A stretch of DNA of 64,000 nucleotides from Terriglobia bacterium (GCA_020073465.1 JAIQFC010000002.1:1-64000); one strand, 5' to 3'; counted from the stretch's first letter, positions 16,846-26,620 are shown. Made by a program: numbers and translations. Notes: generated by a model not told the origin, from the sequence alone.

Positions 16846-19800
16846 CCGACTCCTCCGTTTCCGGGAGCTTGTCGTTATCCCTGGCGATCCATACATAGAG
16901 AGTCGGTAACAGAACCAGGCTCATGGCCAACGCAGCCACCAGTCCACCAACAATGACGATGGCAAAAGGACGCTGCGAATCGGAACCGATCGCATGTGAG
17001 AGCGCTGCCGGAACCAGTCCGAATGTTGCCACCAGCATTGTCATCATGATGGGACGAAGCCTGAGTACCGCACCTTCGATGGCCGCATCCACGATGGTGT
17101 AGCCTCGGGCCCGGAGCTGATTGATGTATTCGAGCATGATGACCCCCGTCTGGACCGACACGCCGAACAGCGCCAGGAATCCGATTCCGGACGACACGCT
17201 GAAGTGCGTACCAGTGAGCAACAGCGCGAGCAGTCCACCGATTGGAGCCATGGTCACAACCGTAAGAATGAGCAGCGCCCACTTCGCGGAGCGAAACATG
17301 GTGTAGAGCAGAATGAAAATGACAAGGACAGTGAGCGGGACGATAACTGCGAGGCGCGCCGAGGCCCGCTTCGAACTCTCGTATTCGCCCGACCATTCCA
17401 AGTGATAACCTGGCGGCAGTTTGACCTTCTGGCCGATCTGCGACATTGCGTCTTCGACCGAGCTATTCAGATCGCGTCCGCGCACATTAAACGTCACGCT
17501 GACGTAGCGGCTGTTACCTTCCCGGTAGATATCGTATGCACCATCGCGGACCTCCATCGTGGTTAGCTGTGCCAGGGAAACGCGCTCCCCGGACGAAGAG
17601 AGCAGGCGGATGTTGCTGATGGCCTTGGCATCCTTCCGATAGGGCTCCTGGTAGCGCACCACCACGTCGTAGCGTTCCGGGGTGCCCGCCGGAAGTACTG
17701 TACTCACAGCTTTCCCACCCACGGCGGTTTCGATCACGTCCTGTATGTCGGTGACATTGATTCCGAAGCGGGCTGCTTGCTTCCGGTCGATGGTGAAGTT
17801 GAGATTTGGCTGGCCGGTGTCCCGATAAAGCTTGACGTCTGTGATGCCGGGCACCCGCTGCATCAGGTCCGCTATCTCGTCGCCTTTCTGCTCAATGAGC
17901 CTCAGATCGTTTCCGAAGACCTTCAGGGCAAGCTGGCCCTTGGTACCCGTGAGCGTCTCTCCGACGTTGTCTTCAATGGGTTGAGAGAAATTCCAGGTCG
18001 CCCCCGGGATTTTGCCGATCTCCCGGTTCATAGCGGCGATGAGTTCCTCTTTGTCTTCTCGGAATACAGGCCGCCATTCCGCCTTGGGCTTGAGGTCGAT
18101 GAAGTACTCCGTATTCCCGAATCCGCCGGTGTCAGTTCCGTCATCGGGCCGGCCGATTTCGGAGATTACTTGCCTGGCTTCAGGGAATGCCGCGAAGGTC
18201 AGTCGCGCCTGGTTCATAAAGCGCGTGCCTTCGGTAAGACTCGTACTTTGCGCCAAAGTGCCGCGGGCCCAGATCGAACCTTCGTCCAGGTGCGGCAGAA
18301 ATTCCGAGCCAACAACTCCGCTGAAACCTAGAAATAACGTGACCAGCAAACAAGCGACACCGACGCCGACCGTAAGAGTCCGGTGCCCCACGCACCAGCG
18401 CAGGCGCCGCCGATAGCTTTCAGTTAGAAACGCCAGGACCGGGTTGTGCACTTCCTTGACGCCACGGCGGAACAAAAAGCTCGCAAGAACTGGAGCAACC
18501 AGGATCGAGAACGTCATCGCGCCCAGCAGAGCAAACGCCACAGTCCATGCCATGGGCCGGAACAGCCTGCCCTCCACACGTTGCAGCGTGAAGATCGGCA
18601 TGTAGGCGGTAATGATGATGAGGATGGCATAGAACACCGGCCGTTGGACTTCGTGAGAGGCATCGCGAATGATTCGTTCGGGGGTCTGCACAATCATCGT
18701 CGTGCGTCTGGAGGTGGAGGAACCGTTCTTGAGGCGGCTCATGTGGCGCACGATGTTTTCCACCATCACGACCGCGCCGTCCACTACCATGCCGAAATCC
18801 AGCGCGCCCAGCGAGAGCAGGTTCACAGGAACCTTGGTCAGGTCGAGCAGGATCGAAGCGAAGAAGAGAGCAAACGGTATGGTCAGCGAAACGATGAGGG
18901 CAGCACGAGTGTCGAGGAGAAACAGGAAGAGGATGATGGTGACCAGAACCATCCCTTCTCCCAGGTTGTGCAGCACGGTGTCCAGCGTGAACGCCAGCAG
19001 ATCACTGCGGTCGATCATCCGCTCCAGTCTCACGCCCGGAGGAAGACCGCCATGGTTGAGCTGCTCCACCTTGGCATGAAGTTTTTCCAGCGTCGGTCCA
19101 GAGTCGGCGCCCTTACGCATCATCACCTGCGCGAAGATGACGTCGTCGTTGTCGATGATCTTGCCGTCGTCCCGGCGAATGGCTCTGCCTTCGTGGCCGA
19201 GGCGGACCTTTGCACCCTGGCTGACGTCCGCGATGTCCTGAACTCGAAGCGGCGTCCCGGACTTCGTGGTTAGAACGGTCTGCTCGATGTCTTTGACAGT
19301 ACTGAAGAGGCCGAGAGTTCGAACGTTCATCTGTTGCGCGCCGGTTTCCACGAAGTTGCCGCCGGCATTCACGTTGTTGTTCGCGAGCTGCTGTTCCACC
19401 TGGCCAATACTCAGTCCGTAGGACACCAGCTTGTTGGGGTCCACGCGCACCTGATATTCCCGCGTCGTGCCGCCGAAGGTGCTGACGTCAACAATGTCCG
19501 GAATGGACTTGAGTTCCTTGACCACATTCCAATCCTGGATCGACCTCAGATCCATGACATCAATCTGAGGGTTGGTGCTCTTCAGCACGTACCAATAGAT
19601 CTGTCCCGTCGTACTCCAGTCGGTTCCCATGGAGGGCTGAAGGCCCGGGGGTAAATCAGCCTGGGCCATCCGCTCCATGACCTTCTGGCGGTTCCAATCG
19701 TTGTCTGAGGCGTCGTCGAAGATCATCAGGACGAAGGACAAGCCGAAAATCGATTCGGACCGGAGATGCGTGAGATGAGGAATCCCATTCATCTGGATTT

Positions 19801-20008
19801 CGATCGGAATCGTGACTTGTTGTTCCACTTCCTCGGCCGCTCTGCCCGGCCATTGCGTGATGATGGTCGCGTAGTTGTCCGCAATATCGGGATACGCCTC
19901 AACCGGCAGGTTGTGAAACGACACGGCTCCCCAACCGAGCGCTAGAATCGCGATCGCCAGTACTACGAACCGGTTGTTGAGCGCAAAATCTACGAGGGCG
20001 CGAATCAT
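16835..20008 (-). CDS. czcA: Heavy-metal efflux RND transporter (CzcA family)
   Basis: 1057-aa inner-membrane proton/metal antiporter exporting divalent cations from periplasm or cytoplasm through CzcC. It has twelve predicted membrane spans in two halves with two large periplasmic loops. The transmembrane-4 motif DFGMVVDGAVVMVEN carries Asp404, Asp410 and Glu417, fitting the DFG-x3-DGA-x3-VEN pattern of the divalent-cation (Zn/Co/Cd/Ni) HME subgroups and not the Cu/Ag class. The N-terminal PVEAYPDIADN is also typical. Its start is 44 bp after czcB. It is intact, unlike the recombinases outside the element. Confidence 0.95.
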   Translation of the reverse strand: MIRALVDFALNNRFVVLAIAILALGWGAVSFHNLPVEAYPDIADNYATIITQWPGRAAEEVEQQVTIPIEIQMNGIPHLTHLRSESIFGLSFVLMIFDDASDNDWNRQKVMERMAQADLPPGLQPSMGTDWSTTGQIYWYVLKSTNPQIDVMDLRSIQDWNVVKELKSIPDIVDVSTFGGTTREYQVRVDPNKLVSYGLSIGQVEQQLANNNVNAGGNFVETGAQQMNVRTLGLFSTVKDIEQTVLTTKSGTPLRVQDIADVSQGAKVRLGHEGRAIRRDDGKIIDNDDVIFAQVMMRKGADSGPTLEKLHAKVEQLNHGGLPPGVRLERMIDRSDLLAFTLDTVLHNLGEGMVLVTIILFLFLLDTRAALIVSLTIPFALFFASILLDLTKVPVNLLSLGALDFGMVVDGAVVMVENIVRHMSRLKNGSSTSRRTTMIVQTPERIIRDASHEVQRPVFYAILIIITAYMPIFTLQRVEGRLFRPMAWTVAFALLGAMTFSILVAPVLASFLFRRGVKEVHNPVLAFLTESYRRRLRWCVGHRTLTVGVGVACLLVTLFLGFSGVVGSEFLPHLDEGSIWARGTLAQSTSLTEGTRFMNQARLTFAAFPEARQVISEIGRPDDGTDTGGFGNTEYFIDLKPKAEWRPVFREDKEELIAAMNREIGKIPGATWNFSQPIEDNVGETLTGTKGQLALKVFGNDLRLIEQKGDEIADLMQRVPGITDVKLYRDTGQPNLNFTIDRKQAARFGINVTDIQDVIETAVGGKAVSTVLPAGTPERYDVVVRYQEPYRKDAKAISNIRLLSSSGERVSLAQLTTMEVRDGAYDIYREGNSRYVSVTFNVRGRDLNSSVEDAMSQIGQKVKLPPGYHLEWSGEYESSKRASARLAVIVPLTVLVIFILLYTMFRSAKWALLILTVVTMAPIGGLLALLLTGTHFSVSSGIGFLALFGVSVQTGVIMLEYINQLRARGYTIVDAAIEGAVLRLRPIMMTMLVATFGLVPAALSHAIGSDSQRPFAIVIVGGLVAALAMSLVLLPTLYVWIARDNDKLPETEESVES

Positions 20009-20052
20009 TCTCTATGCTTGTTCCCTGGCGGGCATGAATTCGTCATGCTTCC

Positions 20053-21213
20053 TTACTGCTCAATCGTGTGTTCGAGGAGCAATGCGTTCGCGACCACTTG
20101 CTGACCTGGCGCTAACCCTGATTTGATCTCCACCATGTTGTTTGGTTGGAGATCTCCTCCAACAACTTCCACCCGCCGAAACTTCTGACTTGGTGCGGGC
20201 AAATACGCCCAGTCGCGGTCGTGCATATGCAGGATCGCGCTGGCCGGAACAATGGTGTAGGTCTCTTTCTTCTGCCGGTGGAAGGTGGCACTTGCAAACA
20301 TTCCGAGGCGGATCATTCCCGGGTTCGGCACCTCGATGCGCACCTTCGCTGTCCGAATGCTGGGATCGAGAATGGCGCCAATGTTGCTGATACGCCCTGT
20401 GATCACTTTGTCGGGATATGCATTCAGTCGAACCTCGGCGACTTCGCCGAGGCTGACGTTTGGCAGATCGTTTTCATAGACGTCGCAAACTACCCAAACA
20501 TAAGAAAGGTCCGAAATCGTGAAAGGGTTTGAACCTAAAGCCTGCACACCGGCGGCATTTGTGACTTGCTGATCGGTAATGACTCCCGCGATCGGCGCAT
20601 ACACCTCCACGACACCGCTTGGCTTGTCGGGATCATTCCCCAACAACCGGAGATGTTCCGCCATAGTTTCGACATCTACTTTGGCTTTGTCTTCAGTGTC
20701 CTGCGCGACTTGAAAGTCATTCATAGAGATGGCGCCATGGTCGTACAGCTCCTTCGCACGCTCCAGTTGCGTACGCGCCAGAGTCTCATCCGCCAAGGCC
20801 TTGCGGTAGTCGGAGAAGCTGCCCGCAACATCGTCGCTGCGCACGCTCAACAACCATTGTCCCTTCTTGACGGTGTCGCCCAACCGCGCGTGAATCGCGA
20901 CCACACGTCCGGTGGCTAGTGAGATGACCGGAACGTTGCGGGAGATATCAGGATTTACCGTGCCCGTGACAACCAGCTTCGGCGCGGCTGTGTACGCAAC
21001 CGCCGCAGTAAGGGGGAACTGTTCCGGGTGGTCGACCGAGAAGAGGTTGACGTCCGTATCGGCTACAACCGTAGAAGGAGGCGGCGCCTCCGCCCGTGGA
21101 TCGCCGTGCGCGCTGCTACAGCCGCCGAGAGCGAGAAGGAAAGAGACGACAAGGAAGAGTGCTCCAATTTTCAATCTCTTCGTTCTGGCAGTAGATTCCA
21201 ATTCGTACACCAT
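20053..21213 (-). CDS. czcB: RND efflux periplasmic adaptor (CzcB-like lipoprotein)
   Basis: 386-aa membrane fusion protein. The start at 21213 gives a lipoprotein signal (LVVSFLLALGGCSS, lipobox LGGC). Order of parts: barrel-sandwich half (VISLATGRVVAIHARLGDTVKKGQWL), coiled-coil hairpin (~165-220), second lipoyl half (VYAPIAGVITDQQV), then the beta-barrel and membrane-proximal domain. It bridges CzcA and CzcC. No His-rich N-terminal metal-binding stretch of classical CzcB is visible. It is 217 bp downstream of the porin gene and upstream of czcA. Confidence 0.92.
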   Translation of the reverse strand: MVYELESTARTKRLKIGALFLVVSFLLALGGCSSAHGDPRAEAPPPSTVVADTDVNLFSVDHPEQFPLTAAVAYTAAPKLVVTGTVNPDISRNVPVISLATGRVVAIHARLGDTVKKGQWLLSVRSDDVAGSFSDYRKALADETLARTQLERAKELYDHGAISMNDFQVAQDTEDKAKVDVETMAEHLRLLGNDPDKPSGVVEVYAPIAGVITDQQVTNAAGVQALGSNPFTISDLSYVWVVCDVYENDLPNVSLGEVAEVRLNAYPDKVITGRISNIGAILDPSIRTAKVRIEVPNPGMIRLGMFASATFHRQKKETYTIVPASAILHMHDRDWAYLPAPSQKFRRVEVVGGDLQPNNMVEIKSGLAPGQQVVANALLLEHTIEQ

Positions 21214-21430
21214 TGACTTTCCCAAGCGTTTAAAGCGGTTCAAGTGAACGAACAAACCGTCGGAGGCGTTCAAGAATCCACTGCCGTCATCTACGCTCCC
21301 GCGCGGCGTACATCGGGTCCTACAGAAGAGGCCGGCAGCAGCGCCGGGGTCGATGCCAATGAAACCCGACGCTGCCTCTCTTCAATCTCGGCTGGACATT
21401 CAGTCAGCCGACCGAGCCGCGGCACAGGAA

Positions 21431-23305
21431 CTAGAACTTGACCATGATGGCGAGTCTGAGGGTTCCTTCGTCTTTTCGCAGGTCTGGGCAAAAACCTGTG
21501 CTTCCGGCAACACAGGTGAGACCCGGCGTCGGGGACAAGAACGGCCCCGGCACAAATGTCGTGCCCGGCACCACAGATCCAGCGCCTGGGTTTGGAACCG
21601 TGCTGGGAGTGCCGTTGACGCCAGGCGTGATACCGCCGCGACCTGAAAAATAACCTACGTTTGCGTGCCGATAGCCGTACTCCCAGCGAAAGGTGATGTA
21701 CTGTTTCGGCATCCAGTCGAAGGTGATCGAAGAGTCCCAAGCTTTGAATGGGTCACCCGGGTTCTGCGTGAAATAGGGCGAACCGGTGATGGCGTCCGCT
21801 CCATTAATGGGTGGAAGCAGCGCTAGATAGCGGCCCGGATTGTTCATCTGGCCGCCGCCGATCGTCAATCCGTATAGGTCTTTCTTGAACCAGAAACGGT
21901 TGTATGCCATCCAACCTAAAAATGCTTGCTTGTGAGCAGTAATGTTCCCCGATCCATCTCTTTTATCTCCAAAGCAAGCCACGCCGCCGCCGTATTCGCA
22001 TCCGAGATCGCCGGTAAACGAGAACGCCATCTTGTCGAGAGTTTTCTGAGGATGGTCGTAGTACTTGACTTCGACACTGTCGTCGGTGTGAATACGACTG
22101 CGGCCCAGGCTACCGTTACCGGCGCCCAAGGTATCTTCACCCATGCCGTAGTTGTTGAAGACAAGCGCCAGCCACGGCTTCGGACGGTACAGAATCTGTC
22201 CACCCAGGCCTGGTTTGTGGCCGAACCTGCCATAGGATTGCCACCCGTTGATGATCCACGGCTCAATCTTTAGCTTCTCGGTAGGAAACCATTGAATGCG
22301 CAACCCATTGAAGAACCAGGGTGTATTGGACGACACATAAGATGGTTGATAGGCCCAGTTATCGAAGTTGTAATAGCTGAACAGGCCGATATACGAAACA
22401 AAAATTCCAGCGTCGATGTTGAGCCCATGGTTGACGTCGAAGTGGTACCCACCGTAGGCTTCAGAAAAATATTTGTAGGCTCCACGCAGGTCCCATTGGC
22501 CGCGCCCAGGGCTGGCGTCGTTCCTTGGCGTCGTGACGCCGAACATGCCTCCCATGGTCAGGACCCGGCCGCGAACATTCTGCCAGTGGAAGTCGCCGCC
22601 GAAGCTGATCTGCTCCACTTGAATTTCGTTCGACCGAAAGATTTCGCTCGACCCGCCAATGGTGTCATCTTGGGGATGGTTGAAGCTGCTGACAAAGTTG
22701 GTGTCGAATCTGATTTCCGGGGTAAAGAATTTCGAGTCCCAGACCGCGTCTTTGTTGCGGGCGGTGCCGTTGAGCCAAGTCCAGTCGGCGTACGCAAACG
22801 GAACGGACGGTTCCGGTTTCTCGGGCTTCGCCGCCGAGGAGTCGCCCGCTTGCGCCGCGGTTACCGCTGCCGCTGCCGGAGAAGGCGAAGTCTCCGCTGC
22901 TTTTGCTGGAATTGCTGCCGAAGACGGTGCCGTCACATCACCACGACTCTTGAGTTCAGCTTCGAGCTCATCGATGCGCGCTTTCATCAGCTCAAGTTCC
23001 TTCGTGACTGCGTCTGGTACCGCCGGGTCCGCGGCTGTCGCCGATGGTTTGGCCGGCGTTCCGCTCGCCGCGCTCGCATCGGTTGAGGATTTGTCCGTAG
23101 CGGGCTGCGCGGGCTCGCGCAGTTCGGCGACTTTCACCTGTGGACTATCCTGCGCTGCAGCCTGAGCGTAAGAAGACGGACCCTGCGCCATCCCGAACGT
23201 CAACACAAGTGCTAGAGGAATGGCTGAGACTGGCCGTGTCTTACTTGCCAGAATGGGCATACTTCTCGCAATCCGACCTGAAGTTGGTTTGAGGTTGGTA
23301 TTCAT
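21431..23305 (-). CDS. Outer membrane beta-barrel porin (BBP2/OmpL-like)
   Basis: 624-aa protein. The start at 23305 is preferred (AAGGAG upstream; a longer frame would run into the operator). An exported N-terminus is followed by an Ala/Pro-rich region with a short coiled coil (VTKELELMKARIDELEAEL, ~90-115). From ~185 on comes a barrel of alternating aromatic strands ending in LRLAIMVKF, with the C-terminal Phe needed for outer-membrane insertion. It resembles the putative beta-barrel porin-2 family. It is the first gene after the phased operator, so it is likely the promoter-proximal gene of the efflux operon. Substrate unknown. Confidence 0.8.
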   Translation of the reverse strand: MNTNLKPTSGRIARSMPILASKTRPVSAIPLALVLTFGMAQGPSSYAQAAAQDSPQVKVAELREPAQPATDKSSTDASAASGTPAKPSATAADPAVPDAVTKELELMKARIDELEAELKSRGDVTAPSSAAIPAKAAETSPSPAAAAVTAAQAGDSSAAKPEKPEPSVPFAYADWTWLNGTARNKDAVWDSKFFTPEIRFDTNFVSSFNHPQDDTIGGSSEIFRSNEIQVEQISFGGDFHWQNVRGRVLTMGGMFGVTTPRNDASPGRGQWDLRGAYKYFSEAYGGYHFDVNHGLNIDAGIFVSYIGLFSYYNFDNWAYQPSYVSSNTPWFFNGLRIQWFPTEKLKIEPWIINGWQSYGRFGHKPGLGGQILYRPKPWLALVFNNYGMGEDTLGAGNGSLGRSRIHTDDSVEVKYYDHPQKTLDKMAFSFTGDLGCEYGGGVACFGDKRDGSGNITAHKQAFLGWMAYNRFWFKKDLYGLTIGGGQMNNPGRYLALLPPINGADAITGSPYFTQNPGDPFKAWDSSITFDWMPKQYITFRWEYGYRHANVGYFSGRGGITPGVNGTPSTVPNPGAGSVVPGTTFVPGPFLSPTPGLTCVAGSTGFCPDLRKDEGTLRLAIMVKF

Positions 23306-23339
23306 TACGCTCCTTATCCTTCGATTCCATTGCATCGCA

Positions 23340-23383
23340 AGCCCCGTAAAGAGAGAAGAAAGAAACCATAAAATGTTCGTAAA
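23340..23383 (-). promoter_or_regulatory. Four 11-bp phased repeats upstream of the efflux operon (response-regulator operator)
   Basis: On the minus strand, four consecutive 11-bp units begin TTTACG (23383), TTTATG (23372), TTTCTT (23361) and TTTACG (23350). The first unit is TTTACGAACAT. It ends 34 bp before the porin ATG. The same order of units with the same spacing occurs at 26503-26546. The rest of 23306-23689 shows no gene. Confidence 0.75.
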
Positions 23384-23689
23384 CATGTCGTGTCCTCTTA
23401 TTGTTCGCGAAGCTCGATCGGGTTCACCTCGTGCTCCGGAGGTCGAACTTCGATGACGGAAGATAGAATGCAACGCATGAAAAAGCCGTGAAGACCGCTA
23501 TCAATTGTTTGATTGCGCGTCATAAATGTTTCTGTTCCAGCGCTTAAGGACGGTATTGACGCGCGTCCGCCATGAGTAACTGATTTCTTGGAGAGATCCG
23601 CAGTAGCTTTTCATGCCTTCTTCATTTCGTTCCGAGTAGTTTGGGATTGAAGTAAGTCGTGGAGCGCATGCTCCACGGGGAGAAGGAAC

Positions 23690-24112
23690 ATGAAGAACAA
23701 GCACCAGAAGGTTGCACGACGCATGGCGTTGGTTGTTCTGTCTTTGGTTGTGTTGTCCGGAGCTCTTTGCGTCGAAGCGACGGCGGAGACTTCAGGGAGC
23801 CTCAGCAAAAAGGAACTTAAAGCTCTGTTGACGACAGCTAAAACGCCCGCAGATCATCAACGGATTGCAGCGTACTATCGAAGTAAGGCGCAGCGATTGA
23901 CGGCGAAGGCGCTGGAATTCTCGGCGGAGGCGGACCGTCTTGCCACACAGCCCGCGACCATTGAATCGAAGCAGGGGATTTCCTGCAATTGCACGAGTCA
24001 CTATCGCTATTGGTCGAAGCAATACGCTCAGGAGGCCAGGGATTCTGAAGCGTTGGCGGCGCAACAAGAACAGCTGTCTCGCAACCACCAGGCCAGTCCG
24101 GAACAGAAGTGA
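23690..24112 (+). CDS. Small exported helical protein
   Basis: 140-aa protein with signal peptide (VVLSLVVLSGALCVEATAET) and GGAGAAGG upstream. The mature part is almost all helix, with Ala/Glu/Lys-rich heptads (HQRIAAYYRSKAQRLTAKALEF) and a conserved-looking CNCTSHYRYWSKQYAQEA block. Two closely spaced cysteines (C-N-C) could bind a metal. It is divergent from the porin-efflux operon and convergent with the response regulator. A periplasmic metal-stress protein is a guess from context; the family is not recognised. Confidence 0.65.
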   Translation: MKNKHQKVARRMALVVLSLVVLSGALCVEATAETSGSLSKKELKALLTTAKTPADHQRIAAYYRSKAQRLTAKALEFSAEADRLATQPATIESKQGISCNCTSHYRYWSKQYAQEARDSEALAAQQEQLSRNHQASPEQK

Positions 24113-24120
24113 TTCGATCG

Positions 24121-24142
24121 GGGGCGGCGAGTCCACCGCCCT
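24121..24142. terminator. Hairpin between convergent genes
   Basis: GGGCGG (24122-24127) and CCGCCC (24136-24141) form a stem with an 8-base loop between the + strand helical-protein gene and the - strand response regulator. It could stop transcription from both sides; no long T-run is present. Confidence 0.4.
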
Positions 24143-24145
24143 CCA

Positions 24146-24853
24146 TCACAACTCTCCATCAGACGGATTGTAGAAACGGTAACCTACCCACGGCTCGGTC
24201 AGAATATATTTGGGCTGCGCTGGGTCCTCTTCGATTTTCTTTCTGAGTGTCTTCACATACGATCTCAAGTATTCGAGTTCTTTCCCATACTCGGGACCCC
24301 ATACTGTTCTCAACAGTTTGGTATGCGTCAGGGGCATCCCCTGATTCCTCATTAGCAGCGCCAGCAGATCAAATTCGGTAGGGGTGAGATGAACTGCTTC
24401 GCCCGCTCTGCGCAATATTCGCCGCTCAAAATCGATTTCCAGATTTCCCGCTTGAAGTGTAGTTGCCAGAGTATCCTCAGCCACAGTGCGCCGAAGTACA
24501 GCGTGAAGCCGGGCCACCAACTCCCCGAAGCGGATGGGTTTCGTGATGTAGTCGTCCGCTCCCGCTTCCAGAGCTTGGACCATGTCCTGCTCCGCATCTC
24601 GCACCGTCACCATTACGATTCCGACATGAGGCAAAAGAGTGCGAATTCGGTGGCATGCTCCAATTCCTCCCATGCCGGGCATGTTGATATCGAGTAGAAC
24701 CAAGTCGAACCCGCCCTGCGGAACCATGTCGATGGCTTGTTCCCCGCTGCCCGCCTCTTCGACGCAGAACCCGCGAGCTGTTAAAGAAGTTTGCAGCACC
24801 TTGCGTAGAGCGGGTTCGTCATCGACCACCAGCACATTAAATCTACGTGTCAT
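24146..24853 (-). CDS. OmpR/KdpE-family response regulator
   Basis: 235-aa regulator with a receiver domain (DDEP acidic pair, phospho-Asp in LVLLDINMPG, Thr in VMVTVRD, Lys in YITKPI) and a C-terminal winged helix (LTPTEFDLLALLMRNQG to YILTEPWVGYRF), most like KdpE. The start at 24853 overlaps the kinase stop by 11 bp, so the pair is translationally coupled. No kdpFABC is in the window. Two arrays of four 11-bp direct repeats upstream of the efflux operon and of the 63-aa membrane protein gene are its likely targets (inference). Confidence 0.92.
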   Translation of the reverse strand: MTRRFNVLVVDDEPALRKVLQTSLTARGFCVEEAGSGEQAIDMVPQGGFDLVLLDINMPGMGGIGACHRIRTLLPHVGIVMVTVRDAEQDMVQALEAGADDYITKPIRFGELVARLHAVLRRTVAEDTLATTLQAGNLEIDFERRILRRAGEAVHLTPTEFDLLALLMRNQGMPLTHTKLLRTVWGPEYGKELEYLRSYVKTLRKKIEEDPAQPKYILTEPWVGYRFYNPSDGEL

Positions 24854-26330
24854 GATTCGGTTCACCTTGTGCGTTTGCAAGCGAAAAGCGAAATGCAGTG
24901 CCTTCTTCGCTCCCAGCGCGATCGAGAGCGATCGTGCCTCCGTGTGCAATCGCAATCTTGCGGGCGACGTACAAGCCTAGTCCCGAACCAGGGGTGAGCC
25001 GTCGCGCTTCAACACCACGGTAGAAGCGTTCAAAGATGTTGGCTTGTTCGCCCGAGGGAATCGAACTCCCGCTGTTCCACACGCGCACTGAAGCGGTTTC
25101 ACCGGCCGATTCGACGGAGACGATGATCTCCGACCCCGGTCGTGAGTACTTGCAGGCGTTGTCCAATAATTGTGCGAGGGCGAGCCACAACAATTCCCGA
25201 TCGCCTAGGACAGGGACCCTTGCGCCCTTGAACACGAGATGGTGGTCCGGCCATCTTCGGGAATGCTGGTCGACCATAGCCCGTGTTACTTCGGCGAGAT
25301 CGATCAGTTCCGTCTGCGGCTTCACTTCTTCGCGATCTAGCTTGGCTAATCGCAGCAGCCGCGTGGTTAGCTGTTCCAGACGGGATGCCTCCGATTCTAC
25401 CGCTTCCGCCAGTGCCAATTGTTCGGTTCGCAGCGGGCCGGTTTCTCTGAGCCCACCTGCGGCGGTAAGGATGGTGGCGAGGGGATTCTTGAACTCGTGC
25501 GCGAGCGCATCAAGAACAGCGCCGCGAAATACCTCTGCTTCGGTCGCGGCGGCGGCATGGCTAGCTTGCTGAAATGCGCGCAACTGTTCGATCATGATCG
25601 TCGCCAGTGCAGTCAAGGGCCCAGCCAGTTCAAGATCGCGCAGACCTTCGAAGCCAATCGCTCCGATCGTGCCACTCCCAGCCTGGAGGAGTCGAACCGC
25701 TAGGCCCGAACCGCGATCTTGAAAATCGCGTCCGCGGATGTATGCCGCCCGAGTCGCCTCTGCGAGCTCCGGCGATTCGCCCACGAGATGATTCTCCGCC
25801 GCGTCTGCATCAAACAAGCAAACTGCCCTCAGTCCGAACTGGGACTTAAATGGCTCCAGCAGTTGCTCCCTACTCGCTGCTTCCGGTTTCAGTTGCAGCA
25901 ATTTCCGCGCTAGTTCGTACAGCCTCGTCACCTCTTTACGCTGTAATTCCTCGGAGGCTGCGGCTTCGCGGGTCTGCGAAGTTAAGCGCGTAATGACCAA
26001 CCCCGCGACCAGGAAGGCAACGAGCGCAAGGGTGTCCGACGAATCGCTAATCCGGAGAGAAAAGATAGGGGGAATGAAGAAGTAGTTCAGGCACAAGAAA
26101 GAAATTAGCGAGACCACCACCGAGGAGAGAAAGTCACCGATGAGCGACTGCAGCACAACAATAATCAAGAAGCAAAAGCTTACCGTCGTGTAGTTGAGCC
26201 GAAGGCCGTAGCAAATGAAAGTGATCAGACCTACGACAGCGCATGCAGGCATCGCTCGAAGGAAAGAGCGCACGATCTTCCGTGGACCCGAGTGCTGCTT
26301 CTGCGAGTTTGTTTGATCCCTCCCGTGCAT
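24843..26330 (-). CDS. Sensor histidine kinase, KdpD-like C-terminal module only
   Basis: 495-aa kinase. Four transmembrane helices (~25-115, DUF4118 type) are followed by a GAF-like region (~150-265), a HisKA with the phospho-His in LDALAHEFKNPLAT (~290), and a HATPase (N-box DNACKYS, G-box GSGLGLYVARKI). The N-terminal KdpD and UspA domains of full-length KdpD, which set K+ and c-di-AMP responses, are absent. Its signal is unknown; the efflux neighbourhood suggests metal stress. It is divergent from the gene at 26621, with an operator array between them. Confidence 0.9.
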   Translation of the reverse strand: MHGRDQTNSQKQHSGPRKIVRSFLRAMPACAVVGLITFICYGLRLNYTTVSFCFLIIVVLQSLIGDFLSSVVVSLISFLCLNYFFIPPIFSLRISDSSDTLALVAFLVAGLVITRLTSQTREAAASEELQRKEVTRLYELARKLLQLKPEAASREQLLEPFKSQFGLRAVCLFDADAAENHLVGESPELAEATRAAYIRGRDFQDRGSGLAVRLLQAGSGTIGAIGFEGLRDLELAGPLTALATIMIEQLRAFQQASHAAAATEAEVFRGAVLDALAHEFKNPLATILTAAGGLRETGPLRTEQLALAEAVESEASRLEQLTTRLLRLAKLDREEVKPQTELIDLAEVTRAMVDQHSRRWPDHHLVFKGARVPVLGDRELLWLALAQLLDNACKYSRPGSEIIVSVESAGETASVRVWNSGSSIPSGEQANIFERFYRGVEARRLTPGSGLGLYVARKIAIAHGGTIALDRAGSEEGTAFRFSLANAQGEPNHDT

Positions 26331-26502
26331 GGTATGAGCATTGGGGAACCACCCCGAGATGCTTCTAAGAGCCTAGCACCTAGCTTGCTGCAGAGCGTCG
26401 GTCTTCACGCGAGTTTTTATGATCTCTCCGCCGTTTATTCACTTCACTCTCCGACTCAGGAGCCCGCGACAAGCGCCCGCAAGAGCGCGCTGTACCTGCA
26501 CC

Positions 26503-26546
26503 TTTACGAACAGTTTATGAACCTTTTATTCGAGATTTACGGGTTT
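26503..26546 (+). promoter_or_regulatory. Four 11-bp phased repeats between sensor kinase and small membrane protein
   Basis: Units begin TTTACG (26503), TTTATG (26514), TTTATT (26525) and TTTACG (26536), each exactly 11 bp apart. The first unit is TTTACGAACAG, one base different from unit 1 of the site at 23340-23383. One-turn spacing of direct repeats is typical of OmpR/KdpE-type binding. It sits 74 bp before the 26621 gene and could also act on the divergent kinase operon. The rest of 26331-26620 holds no gene. Confidence 0.75.
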
Positions 26547-26620
26547 GTATATCCAATGATCTGGGCAGAGTGATCCCAGGCTGTGCTTCAGGTGCCGGGA
26601 TCCGAGCCTGGAGGCTGAAA

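Noticed and set aside
24146-26330. Genuine kdpDE potassium system
   Set aside because: The kinase lacks KdpD and Usp domains and no kdpFABC genes are present; only the C-terminal KdpD-like module is there.
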